Numbered from the stretch's first letter, positions 1 through 7,703 are shown. The stretch: DNA of 7,939 bases from Dokdonella sp. (GCA_030150315.1 JASLGB010000070.1:1-7939), one strand, 5' to 3'. Numbers and translations are program-made. Notes: generated by a model from the sequence alone, not told the origin.

Positions 1-1230
1 GTCGCGCATCTCGCCGATCATGATGATGTCCGGGTCCTGGCGCACGATCGAGCGCAGCGCATGGCTGAAGTCGAGCCCGATCTGCGGCTTGGCCTGGATC
101 TGGTTGATGCCCTCGATCTGGTATTCGACCGGGTCCTCGACCGTGATGATCTTGACGTCGTCGGTGTTGAGCTTGGACAGCGCCGTGTACAGCGTGGTGG
201 TCTTGCCGGAGCCGGTCGGGCCGGTGACGAGCATGATGCCGTGCGGCAGCTCCAGCACGTTGAGGAACTTCTGCAGGAACTGGTCGGTGAAGCCGAGCGT
301 GTGGAAATCGAACACGACCGCCTCGCGGTCGAGGATACGCATGACCACCGACTCGCCGTGCGCGGTCGGCACGGTCGACACGCGCAGGTCCAGCTCCTTG
401 CCTTGCACGCGGATCATGATGCGGCCGTCCTGCGGCAGGCGGCGCTCGGCGATGTTGAGCTTGGCCATGATCTTGATGCGCGAAATCACCGCCGCGGTCG
501 ACGCGGCCGGCGGCGATTCCACTTCGTGCAGCACGCCGTCGATGCGGTAGCGCACTTTCAGACGGTTCTCGAACGGCTCGACGTGGATATCCGACGTGCG
601 CTGCTCGACCGCGCGCTGGATGATCAGGTTGACGAGGCGGATCACCGGCGCTTCCGAGGCCAGGTCGCGCAGGTGCTCGATGTCATCCTCGCTGCGGCTG
701 TTCTCGTCGGTGAGGTTCTCCACGATCGTGCCCATCGCGGAACGACCGGAGCCGTAGTAGCGCTCGATCAGGTCGTCGATCTCGCTGCGCAGCCCGATGT
801 TCAGCTTGATCTCGCGACCGTTCGCCAGCTGCAGTGCCTGCAGCGGGAACTCGTCGGCCGGATCGGCCACCAGCACCGTCACATCGTGTTCGGTCTCGGC
901 GATCGGGCAGATGTGGTGATGCTTCAGAAAGCGGATGGAGGTCTGCACGTTCGGCGGCGGCGCTTCCGGCGCCTCCTTCGACGACAGCAGCGGCAGGTGC
1001 AGCAACTCCGACACGCCCTCGGCCATCTCGCGCTCGGACACCAGTCCCAGCCGCGTCAGCAGCGACACCAAACTGCCGGACGCAGGATCTTCCTCGTGCA
1101 GGCGGCGGCCACGTGCGAGATCCGCCTCCTTCAGGCGGCCGCGCGCGACCAGGAACTGGCAGATGCGTTCGTCGAGGCTGCCCTCGTTGGACGGCGTGGC
1201 GGCGGGTTCGAGTTCTGCAAGGGCGGCCAT
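1..1230 (-). CDS. gspE: Type II secretion system ATPase GspE/XpsE, N-terminal 410 residues (3' end outside window)
   Basis: Cytoplasmic hexameric ATPase that powers pseudopilus assembly in type II secretion. Seen: ATG at 1230 preceded by AAGGT (1240-1244, 9-base spacing). The frame stays open to base 1, giving 410 codons. Residues about 15-160 match the N-terminal T2SSE/MshEN-like region. Residues 183-300 carry typical GspE/PilB blocks (SDIHVEPF at 213-220, IAERRLPQDGR at 260-270, RVSTVPTAHGE at 283-293). Walker A is GPTGSGKT at 337-344 with catalytic Lys343, the Asp-box-like TVEDPVEY is at 363-370, and Walker B ends DPDIIMIGEMRD at 399-410 with Glu407. The His box and the four-Cys zinc region expected after this point are missing only because the window ends; the family is usually about 500-570 aa. 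PilB is the main alternative, but the N-terminal region and overall sequence favour GspE (XpsE in Xanthomonas). It lies downstream of purL and the membrane gene on the same strand, probably as the first gene of a T2SS cluster to the left. Confidence 0.9.
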   Translation of the reverse strand, partial: MAALAELEPAATPSNEGSLDERICQFLVARGRLKEADLARGRRLHEEDPASGSLVSLLTRLGLVSEREMAEGVSELLHLPLLSSKEAPEAPPPNVQTSIRFLKHHHICPIAETEHDVTVLVADPADEFPLQALQLANGREIKLNIGLRSEIDDLIERYYGSGRSAMGTIVENLTDENSRSEDDIEHLRDLASEAPVIRLVNLIIQRAVEQRTSDIHVEPFENRLKVRYRIDGVLHEVESPPAASTAAVISRIKIMAKLNIAERRLPQDGRIMIRVQGKELDLRVSTVPTAHGESVVMRILDREAVVFDFHTLGFTDQFLQKFLNVLELPHGIMLVTGPTGSGKTTTLYTALSKLNTDDVKIITVEDPVEYQIEGINQIQAKPQIGLDFSHALRSIVRQDPDIIMIGEMRD

Positions 1231-1275
1231 TGCGTGCTTACCTTTGCGACCGCCGCCATGGCGACGATCGGGAAT

Positions 1276-1293
1276 CGGCGGCCGGGACCGCCG
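1276..1293 (-). other. GC-rich hairpin in the spacer before gspE
   Basis: A perfect 6-bp inverted repeat (CGGCGG / CCGCCG) with a 6-base loop sits in the 109-base gap (1231-1339) between the membrane-protein stop and the gspE start. No T-run follows on the minus strand, so it does not look like an intrinsic terminator. It could be a transcript-folding or processing element, or chance in G+C-rich DNA. I see no convincing sigma70 promoter in this gap; gspE may be read through from upstream. Confidence 0.3.
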
Positions 1294-1339
1294 CGCTGGG
1301 GTGAAGAAACGGATTGTTCCACATCGGCGCGGAACGGAC

Positions 1340-2017
1340 TCAGGCCTCGTTGTGACCGCCGGATGGCTCGCCGGGTTCCCCGTCCGGCTGAACAAGACGT
1401 TCGATGAACGCACGATTCAAGCCGATCCACAAGGCAACCGGAACCACCGCCGGCAGGATCAGGTAGCCGAACTGATAGGCGAACGCGATCGCGTTCGGCG
1501 CCAGCCCGGCGCGCTCGACCGCCGCCGCGCCTTCCGCGCCGGAGCCGAATGCCACCACTTTCAGGGCCTCGGCGACCAGTCCGAATGCCTGCGCCAGCCA
1601 GATCACGGCGAAGGCGATCGCCATCTGCAGCAGGCGCCGGCGCGTGGTGAGCGGCGTTGCCATGACCAGCCCGCAGAACAGCGGCAAGGAATAGCCGTAA
1701 ACCATCGGATTCAAGGTCGGCTCCAGCACGCCCACGCCACCTGGCCCATCCGGCCCGGGCGGCACGCTGACGACGATCTTGGTCGTCAGCTGCACGAACC
1801 AGCCCGCATGGGCGACGACACGACCGCTCGTGTCGATCATTTCGCCACCCTGCACCACCGCCGAGAACAAGTCGCCCCAGACGCCGAGCAGCACTTCACG
1901 CGCCATCACCACCACCGGCTGCACCCACACCGGCGCCAGCCAGAACCACAGCACGAAGCACAGCGGCAGCCACAGCAGCACCTTCAGCCCGAATTCGCGG
2001 ATCGGCGAGAGCGTCAT
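1340..2017 (-). CDS. Multi-pass inner-membrane protein, possibly exosortase-H-associated
   Basis: A 225-aa hydrophobic protein. Visible membrane segments lie roughly at residues 11-30 (LLWLPLCFVLWFWLAP region), 104-123 (NPMVYGYSLPLFCGLVMATP), 130-152 and 177-200. A weaker hydrophobic stretch at 31-50 may be a further segment. A polar loop at about 55-103, probably periplasmic, contains a Pro/Gly-rich PPGPDGPGG stretch (86-94), and the C-terminal tail is short and hydrophilic. The three arginines at 126-128 fit a cytoplasmic loop. The ATG at 2017 lies 6 bases after the purL stop, so translation may be coupled to purL; no strong Shine-Dalgarno is visible. The arrangement (N-terminal helix, extracytoplasmic loop, then an 'NP..Y.YGLPLF'-like block) resembles my recollection of the membrane protein named as exosortase-H-associated in Xanthomonadales. 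This is a family resemblance from memory, not a search. It lacks a clear exosortase Cys/Arg/His active-site pattern; Cys20 and Cys115 both lie inside predicted membrane helices. It is a real gene, but its function is uncertain. Confidence 0.75.
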   Translation of the reverse strand: MTLSPIREFGLKVLLWLPLCFVLWFWLAPVWVQPVVVMAREVLLGVWGDLFSAVVQGGEMIDTSGRVVAHAGWFVQLTTKIVVSVPPGPDGPGGVGVLEPTLNPMVYGYSLPLFCGLVMATPLTTRRRLLQMAIAFAVIWLAQAFGLVAEALKVVAFGSGAEGAAAVERAGLAPNAIAFAYQFGYLILPAVVPVALWIGLNRAFIERLVQPDGEPGEPSGGHNEA

Positions 2018-2023
2018 CGGCGG

Positions 2024-5000
2024 CTAACCCACCCAAGCGCGCGCATTGCGGAACAGGCGCATCCACGGCGAATCCTCGCCCCAGCCGGGCGGACTCCACG
2101 ACATCTGCGCGCTGCGGAATACGCGCTCGGGGTGCGGCATCAGGATCGTCACGCGCCCGTCGGCCGCGGTGAAGCCGGCCTGCCCGCCCGCCGAACCGTT
2201 CGAGTTCAGCGGGAAGCGCTCGGTCGCCGCGCCGTGGTTGTCGACGAAGCGTGCCGCCGCGAGAGCGACCCGTGCGTCCGCCGCGGCGGCGAACTCGGCG
2301 CGGCCCTCGCCGTGCGCAACAACCACCGGAATGCGCGAGCCGGCCATGCCGCGGAACAGGATCGACGGCGAATCGAGCACTTCCAGCGTGACGAAGCGCG
2401 CCTCGTACTGCTCGCTCGCATTGCGCGCGAAACGCGGCCAATGCTCCGCCCCCGGAATGATCGCCTTCAGGTTGGACAGCATCTGGCAGCCATTGCAGAC
2501 GCCCAGCGCGAACGTGCTGCGGTCGGCGAAGAAGGCGGCGAACTCGTCCCGCAGGCGCTCGTTGTAGAGGATAGACGCCGCCCAGCCGCGACCGGCACCG
2601 AGCACGTCGCCGTAGCTGAAGCCGCCGCAGGCAGCGAGGCCGGAAAACTCCGACAACGCGCGACGACCACCCTGCAGGTCGGTCATGTGCACGTCGACCG
2701 CATCGAAGCCGGCGCGCGTGAATGCGGCCGCCATCTCGACCTGGCCATTGACGCCCTGGTCGCGCAGCACCGCGATGCGGGGACGCGCGCCGGTGGCGAT
2801 GTACGGCGCCGCGATGTCGTCAGTCGGGTCGAACGTGAGCACCGGCGTGATGCCGGGATCGCTGGTGTCGCAGCGCCAGGCGTGTTCGGCGTCGGCACTT
2901 TCCGGGTTGTCGCGCAGGCGCTGCATCGCGTGGCTGGTTTCCGACCACGCCTGCATCAGTTCGCCCAGCGACCAATGGGCGATCGTCTCGCCCGCCTGGG
3001 TCAGCCGCACGCGCGGATCCGCGACCGGCTTGCCAACGCGGTGCACGATCGTCTCCACGCCGTGCGCGGCAAGGAGTGCGCGGAACGCCTCGCGATCGCG
3101 CGTGCGCACCTGCACCAGCGCGCCGAGCTCTTCGTTGAACAGGGCGGCGAGCGTGTTTTCCGCCCAGCCGTCCAGCGCGATATCCAGTCCGCACCGACCG
3201 GCGAACGCCATTTCCAGCAGCGCGGCGATCGCGCCGCCGTCGCTGCGGTCGTGGAAGGCCAGCAGCAACCCCTGTGCATTGGCGTCCTGGATCGCGGCGA
3301 AGAACGCGGCAAAACGCCCGGCATCGTCGAGGTCCGGCGCAAGACCGCCGCGGCGATCGAACACCTGCAGCAGGGCCGAGCCGCCCAAGCGGTTGGCACC
3401 GGCCCCCACGTCGAGCAGCCAGAGTTCCGTTTCGCCCTCGTCCAGACGCAACTGCGGCGTCAGCGCGCGGCGCACGTCCGGCGTGCGCGCGAACGCGGTG
3501 ACGATCAGCGACACCGGCGACACCGTGCGTTGCTCGCCCGCGTCGCCACCGGCCGGATCGCGCCACGCAACGTGCATCGACATCGAGTCCTTGCCCACCG
3601 GAATCGAGACACCCAGTGCGGGGCAGAGCTCCATGCCGACCGCGTGCACCGCGTCGTACAACGCGGCGTCTTCGCCCTTGATGCCGACAGCCGCCATCCA
3701 GTTGGCCGACAGGCGAACCTCGTCGAGCGTGACCGCCGCCGAGGCGAGATTGGTCAGCGCCTCGCCGACCGCCATGCGCGCACTCGCCGCGGCATCGATC
3801 AGCGCCAGCGGCGTGCGCTCGCCCATGGCCATGGCCTCGCCGGCCACGCCGTCGAAGTCGACCAGCATCACGGCCGCATCGGCGACCGGCACCTGCCACG
3901 GCCCCACCATCTGGTCGCGCGCGCACAGGCCGCCGACCGAGCGGTCGCCGATCGTGACGAGAAACGCCTTGCTGCCGACTGCCGGGAGGCGCAGCACGCG
4001 CTGCACGGCCTCGTCGACGTGGATGCCTTCGATATCCGGCACCAGATCGGTGCACGGATCACGCCGACGTGCATCGCGCTGCATGCGCGGCGGCTTGCCG
4101 AACAGCACATCCAGCGGCAGGTCGATCACGAAATGCCGCGAATCGGAATCGTCGTAACGGGAATCGGCCAGCACCAGTCGGCGCTCGGCCGTGGCGCGAC
4201 CGACGACGGCGAACGGGCAGCGCTCGCGTGCGCAGATCGCCTCGAACTGCGCCAGATCGGCTTCGCGGATGCCCAGCACATAGCGTTCCTGCGATTCGTT
4301 GCACCAGATCTGCATCGGCGAAAGCTGCGAGTCGTCGCACGGAATCGCGCGCAACTCGATGCGTCCGCCAACGCCCGAATCGTTGAGGATTTCCGGGATC
4401 GCATTGGACAGTCCGCCGGCGCCGACGTCGTGAATCGACACGATCGGATTGTCGTCGCCGCGCGCCCAGCAGGCGTCGACCACTTCCTGGCAACGGCGCT
4501 GCATTTCCGGGTTGTCGCGCTGCACCGACGCGAAGTCGAGCTGTTCGGAACTGGCACCGCCGGCCATCGACGAGGCCGCGCCGCCGCCGAGGCCGATGAG
4601 CATGGCCGGGCCGCCGAGCACGATCACCGCATCGCCGTCCTGCAGCGAATGCTTGTCCACATGCGACGCGCGCAGGTTGGCCAGGCCGCCGGCGATCATG
4701 ATCGGCTTGTCGTAGCCATGACGCTCGCCGGAGGTGGCACCGGCCTGCTCGAAGGTGCGGAAGTAGCCACCGAGGCAGGGGCGGCCGAATTCGTTGTTGA
4801 ACGCGGCGCCACCGAGCGGCGCATCACGCATGATCTCGAACGGCGTGGCGAAACGCGGAGGATGCGGGCGCTCGTCTTCCCAGGGCCGCGGCAAACCGGG
4901 CACGCGCAGGTGTGACACGCTGAAACCAACCAGTCCGGCCTTCGGCTTGCCGCCGCGACCGGTCGCGCCCTCGTCGCGGATCTCCCCGCCCGAGCCAGTC

Positions 5001-5905
5001 GCCGCGCCCGGGTACGGCGAGATCGCGGTCGGGTGGTTGTGCGTCTCCACCTTGATCGCGTAGGGCACGTCTTCCGCGTGCGCACGGAACGTGCCGTCCG
5101 CCGGATCGGCGAAGAAGCGGCCTGCGCGACTGCCGGCCACGACGGCGGCGTTGTCGTGGTAGGCCGACAGCGTGTGCGCGGGCGATTGCTGGTGCGTGTT
5201 GCGGATCATGCCGAACAGCGACTTCGCCTGCGGCTCGCCGTCCAGCGTGTAGTCGGCGTTGAACACCTTGTGGCGGCAGTGCTCGGAGTTGGCCTGCGCG
5301 AACATCATCAGTTCGGCATCGCTCGGATCGCGTCCGAGCTCGGCGTAACGGTCGGCGAGATAGGCGATCTCGTCCTCGGCCAGCGCCAGGCCAAGGCGCG
5401 CGTTCGCATCGCGCAGCGCGGCCAGCGCATCGACGGCCAGCTCGACGCGCGCCAGCGGCCCGGGAGCGCCGGCATCGAACAGGTGCGCGGCCGAATCCAG
5501 CGAGGCAACGGCCGACTGCGTCATCGGGTCGTGCAGCGCACGCACGACGGCTTGCCAGGCGTTCGACTCGGTCGCCGGCATGCCGGCGATGTCGTAGGCG
5601 AGACCGCGCTCGACGCGGCGCACGGCAAAACCGCAACCCTGCAGGATGTCGGTGGCCTTGCTCGACCACGGTGAACGCGTGCCCAGACGCGGCACGATCC
5701 ACAACGTGGCGGGGCGCGCCGGCCCGCTGGCCTCGATCGCCTTGGACAGGCGCGGCAGATCGAGCGCCGCGTTGGCGGCGGCTTCAAGAAAATAGACGTG
5801 ACGGGCGGAACGTACCTGGCAGCCGGGCGCGACACGCGCGAGCTCGGCGTTGAGGCGGTCGATGCGGAACGGGGACAGCGCGGACAGGCCGTCGAGAGCG
5901 ATCAT
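2024..5905 (-). CDS. purL: Phosphoribosylformylglycinamidine (FGAM) synthase, large single-chain PurL
   Basis: Cytosolic enzyme for step four of purine synthesis: FGAR + glutamine + ATP to FGAM + glutamate + ADP + Pi (EC 6.3.5.3). The 1293-aa product is full length and aligns in memory end to end with E. coli PurL (about 1295 aa), including the start (SALSPFRIDRL versus SALSAFRINKL). Domains in order: N-terminal PurS-like region (1 to about 150), linker with the hallmark QANSEHCRHK (204-213), first PurM-like synthase half with THNHP (288-292), ATGSGGEIRDEGATGRGGK and HDVGAGG (492-498), second half with GKDSM (771-775), and the C-terminal class I glutamine amidotransferase from about 1042. The glutaminase triad is visible: Cys1137 in GVCNGCQ, His1258 and Glu1260 in MPHPERVF. 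No key residue is missing. The ATG at 5905 has only a weak Shine-Dalgarno (a GAG), and the start rests on homology. It is the first gene of the unit, upstream of the membrane protein and gspE. No purine operator or riboswitch was recognised. Confidence 0.98.
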   Translation of the reverse strand: MIALDGLSALSPFRIDRLNAELARVAPGCQVRSARHVYFLEAAANAALDLPRLSKAIEASGPARPATLWIVPRLGTRSPWSSKATDILQGCGFAVRRVERGLAYDIAGMPATESNAWQAVVRALHDPMTQSAVASLDSAAHLFDAGAPGPLARVELAVDALAALRDANARLGLALAEDEIAYLADRYAELGRDPSDAELMMFAQANSEHCRHKVFNADYTLDGEPQAKSLFGMIRNTHQQSPAHTLSAYHDNAAVVAGSRAGRFFADPADGTFRAHAEDVPYAIKVETHNHPTAISPYPGAATGSGGEIRDEGATGRGGKPKAGLVGFSVSHLRVPGLPRPWEDERPHPPRFATPFEIMRDAPLGGAAFNNEFGRPCLGGYFRTFEQAGATSGERHGYDKPIMIAGGLANLRASHVDKHSLQDGDAVIVLGGPAMLIGLGGGAASSMAGGASSEQLDFASVQRDNPEMQRRCQEVVDACWARGDDNPIVSIHDVGAGGLSNAIPEILNDSGVGGRIELRAIPCDDSQLSPMQIWCNESQERYVLGIREADLAQFEAICARERCPFAVVGRATAERRLVLADSRYDDSDSRHFVIDLPLDVLFGKPPRMQRDARRRDPCTDLVPDIEGIHVDEAVQRVLRLPAVGSKAFLVTIGDRSVGGLCARDQMVGPWQVPVADAAVMLVDFDGVAGEAMAMGERTPLALIDAAASARMAVGEALTNLASAAVTLDEVRLSANWMAAVGIKGEDAALYDAVHAVGMELCPALGVSIPVGKDSMSMHVAWRDPAGGDAGEQRTVSPVSLIVTAFARTPDVRRALTPQLRLDEGETELWLLDVGAGANRLGGSALLQVFDRRGGLAPDLDDAGRFAAFFAAIQDANAQGLLLAFHDRSDGGAIAALLEMAFAGRCGLDIALDGWAENTLAALFNEELGALVQVRTRDREAFRALLAAHGVETIVHRVGKPVADPRVRLTQAGETIAHWSLGELMQAWSETSHAMQRLRDNPESADAEHAWRCDTSDPGITPVLTFDPTDDIAAPYIATGARPRIAVLRDQGVNGQVEMAAAFTRAGFDAVDVHMTDLQGGRRALSEFSGLAACGGFSYGDVLGAGRGWAASILYNERLRDEFAAFFADRSTFALGVCNGCQMLSNLKAIIPGAEHWPRFARNASEQYEARFVTLEVLDSPSILFRGMAGSRIPVVVAHGEGRAEFAAAADARVALAAARFVDNHGAATERFPLNSNGSAGGQAGFTAADGRVTILMPHPERVFRSAQMSWSPPGWGEDSPWMRLFRNARAWVG

Positions 5906-6110
5906 GGCACTCGGGCGAAAGGAGAGGGCCCGCGATGATACCGGATGCCTTCCGCAGCGGTGGCGGTCCCGCCTCGTCCGATTGCGGATCCGGGCCGGAA
6001 ATCGCGCCTTTCCGCCGGCTTGCAGACACGGCGGCCACGCCGGCGCGACGGGGCCCCGTCAACGGCCCGGGGCAGCCGCGATGACTCAGGGAACACGGTC
6101 GAGGTGCCGC
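5906..6110. other. Spacer between the dsbC terminator and purL
   Basis: About 205 bases without a supported gene. It holds the weak purL -10 candidate (5935-5940) and a perfect 14-base palindrome GACGGGGCCCCGTC at 6047-6060. On the plus strand a short open frame runs from 5935 to 6084, preceded by AAAGGAGAG; I do not call it as a gene. No riboswitch, tRNA or repeat is recognised here. Confidence 0.5.
5935..5940 (-). promoter_or_regulatory. Candidate -10 element for purL
   Basis: On the minus strand this reads TATCAT (5 of 6 to TATAAT), 29 bases upstream of the purL ATG, which would give a leader of about 20 bases. No good -35 hexamer is found 16-18 bases further upstream (the position reads CCACCG). 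The call is therefore tentative. It lies downstream of the dsbC terminator, so purL needs its own promoter somewhere in 5906-6110. Confidence 0.3.
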
Positions 6111-6143
6111 GAAAAAAACAACGCCCGGCGCGAGGCCGGGCGT
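6111..6143 (-). terminator. Rho-independent terminator of the dsbC pair
   Basis: A perfect 9-bp stem ACGCCCGGC / GCCGGGCGT with a 5-base loop spans 6121-6143. Read on the minus strand it is followed by TGTTTTTTTC (6120-6111), a seven-T tract right after the stem. The stem starts 26 bases after the stop of the second dsbC gene. The plus strand has no T-run after the hairpin, so it acts only in the minus direction. Confidence 0.92.
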
Positions 6144-6169
6144 CGGGATTGCGTTTCGATGGGCGAGAC

Positions 6170-6931
6170 TCAGTTTTTCGCCAGACCGGACTTTTCCGCG
6201 GCCTGCAGGCGCTTGAGCAACTCGGCCGGCGGCAGATAGCCACCGAGCTTGGAGCCGTCGGCGGTCAGCACCGTCGGCGTGCCGTTCACGCCGACCTGCA
6301 GGCCGAGATTGAACTGCTCCTCGATCGGGTTGTCGCACTTGGCCGGCGCCGGCTCGACACCGTTCTTGGCGGCCGTGAAGGCGGCGTTGCGGTCCTTCGC
6401 ACACCACACCGAAACCGCCTTGTCGAACGACGGCGTGCCCGGGCCGCTGCGCGGGAAGAACAGGTAGTCCACCTCGATGCCGAGCTTGTTGATCTCGGCC
6501 ATTTCGGTATGCATCTTGCGGCAGTAGCCGCAGTCGATGTCGGTGAACACGGTGATCTTGTACTTCGACTTGCCGCCGGCCGCCGGGAAGATGATGTGCT
6601 TCTCGGGCGGTACCGCGTCGAGCACGCTGCGGGTCTGCAGCGCGATGCGCGCGGCGGTCAGGTCGCGCTTTTCCTGCGTGTCGAACAGCGTGCCCTGCAT
6701 CAGGTACTTGCCGTCGTCGCTGACATAGAGCAGCTGGTTGCCGATGATGACCTGGCGATATCCCGGGATTGGGGCGGCCTCGATCTTGTCGATTTTCGCC
6801 TGCGGCACGAGCTCGGACAGCGCCTTGCGCGCAGCGGCGTCGGCCGGGGATTCGGCGGCCATGGCCAGCGGGGCGACAAGGCAGGCGCCGGCCAGGAGAA
6901 GGGTGCGGGCAAACAGGGGCTTGGAGGTCAT
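6170..6931 (-). CDS. dsbC: DsbC-family periplasmic disulfide isomerase, CGYC active site
   Basis: Periplasmic thiol:disulfide interchange protein that reshuffles wrong disulfides and is normally kept reduced by DsbD. Seen: 253 aa with a Sec signal peptide (hydrophobic 10-22, likely cleavage after AMA at 25). A DsbC-type N-terminal dimerisation region spans about 26-95 (GNQLLYVSDDGKYLMQG), followed by a linker and a thioredoxin-fold catalytic domain from about 123. The redox motif is TDIDCGYC with Cys134 and Cys137, identical in CGYC to E. coli DsbC. The Thr218-cisPro219 loop is GVNGTPTVL. A second cysteine pair, Cys177 and Cys199, matches the structural disulfide of DsbC. The ATG at 6931 lies 10 bases after the stop of its paralogue, with a weak Shine-Dalgarno, so it is probably co-transcribed and perhaps translationally coupled. 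An intrinsic terminator follows. DsbG is the main alternative, but CGYC favours DsbC. Confidence 0.92.
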   Translation of the reverse strand: MTSKPLFARTLLLAGACLVAPLAMAAESPADAAARKALSELVPQAKIDKIEAAPIPGYRQVIIGNQLLYVSDDGKYLMQGTLFDTQEKRDLTAARIALQTRSVLDAVPPEKHIIFPAAGGKSKYKITVFTDIDCGYCRKMHTEMAEINKLGIEVDYLFFPRSGPGTPSFDKAVSVWCAKDRNAAFTAAKNGVEPAPAKCDNPIEEQFNLGLQVGVNGTPTVLTADGSKLGGYLPPAELLKRLQAAEKSGLAKN

Positions 6932-6941
6932 GGTCTACTCG

Positions 6942-7703
6942 TCAGTTCTTGGCGACGGCGGGCTGCGCCTGCGCAAGGCGATCAAGCTCGGCGGCGAGCT
7001 GGTCGGGGGATTGCGCGATCTGACCCGCAATGAGCGAGCCATCCGGCGCAAGCGTGGTGGGCGTGCCGTTGATGCCGATCGACTCGGCCAGCGCGGTGAG
7101 TTCGGCGATCGGATTGGGACAGGTCGCATTGCCCGTGTCCTTGCCGTTCATCGCCGCCGTGAACGCGGCGTTGCGGTCCTTCGCACACCAGACCGCTTCG
7201 GCCTTCTTGTCCGCGCCGGGATGGATCGTCAGCGGGTAGAACAGGTATTCCACGGCGATGCCGCGCTCGTTGTAATCGGCCACCTGCTGATGGAAGCGGC
7301 GGCAGTACGGACAGTCGATGTCGGTGAACACGGTCACCGTGTGCTTGACCTTGGCCGGTGCCTTCGGGGCGAACACGATGCGCTTGTCCGGGCCGATCTT
7401 GTCGAGCGCGATCTTGCGCGCGACCGCGCGCGAGTTGGCGGTCAGGTCGCGCTTGTTGGCCACGTCGATGGCATTACCATCGAGGACGTAGCGGCCGTCC
7501 TTGCTGACGTACAGGAACTGGCCGCCGGCGATGACTTCGTAGAAGCCGGGCACCGCCGAATCCTTGACGACATCGACCTTCACGTTCGGCGCAAGCGCCG
7601 CGACCGCCTTGCCGGCCACGACTTCGGCCGGGCCGGCGAACGCCGGAGCGGAAACGGATAGCGCGCAAAGGAGCAGGCTGCACAGCAGCAGGGGCAAACG
7701 CAT
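6942..7703 (-). CDS. dsbC: DsbC/DsbG-family periplasmic disulfide isomerase paralogue, CPYC active site
   Basis: Tandem paralogue of the downstream gene, similar along its full length. I start it at ATG 7703, not at the upstream in-frame ATG at 7817. From 7703 the protein opens directly with a signal peptide (MRLPLLLCSLLLCALSVSA, cleavage likely after AFA at 23), GAGGT lies 4 bases upstream, and the length becomes 253 aa, equal to its paralogue. The longer version would bury the signal behind 38 polar, Arg/Cys-rich residues. Domains: N-terminal dimerisation region about 24-93 (GGQFLYVSKDGRYVLDG), thioredoxin fold from about 117, redox motif TDIDCPYC with Cys131 and Cys134, GINGTPTTL with Thr214-cisPro215, and a structural Cys pair 173/195. 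CPYC is the motif of E. coli DsbG, but the position directly after xerD is that of E. coli dsbC. Substrate preference cannot be decided from sequence. It likely shares a promoter (7824-7851) with its partner. Confidence 0.9.
   Translation of the reverse strand: MRLPLLLCSLLLCALSVSAPAFAGPAEVVAGKAVAALAPNVKVDVVKDSAVPGFYEVIAGGQFLYVSKDGRYVLDGNAIDVANKRDLTANSRAVARKIALDKIGPDKRIVFAPKAPAKVKHTVTVFTDIDCPYCRRFHQQVADYNERGIAVEYLFYPLTIHPGADKKAEAVWCAKDRNAAFTAAMNGKDTGNATCPNPIAELTALAESIGINGTPTTLAPDGSLIAGQIAQSPDQLAAELDRLAQAQPAVAKN

Noticed and set aside
61..1407. Plus-strand 448-codon open frame opposite gspE
   Set aside because: It is the complement of a clear GspE sequence; composition is Arg/His/Val/Leu-rich and motif-free.
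1896..2441. Minus-strand open frame in another phase overlapping purL and the membrane gene
   Set aside because: An out-of-phase shadow, Arg/Ala/Gly-rich, while the overlapping frames encode conserved proteins.
935..4915. Very long plus-strand open frame (about 1326 codons) antisense to purL, the membrane gene and gspE
   Set aside because: It is an antisense shadow created by G+C-biased third positions. The product is rich in Arg/His/Ala/Gln with no recognisable domain and crosses three well-supported minus-strand genes.
5945..7661. Plus-strand open frames opposite the two dsbC genes
   Set aside because: Antisense shadows that span two complete signal-peptide-bearing genes; no domain or start signals.
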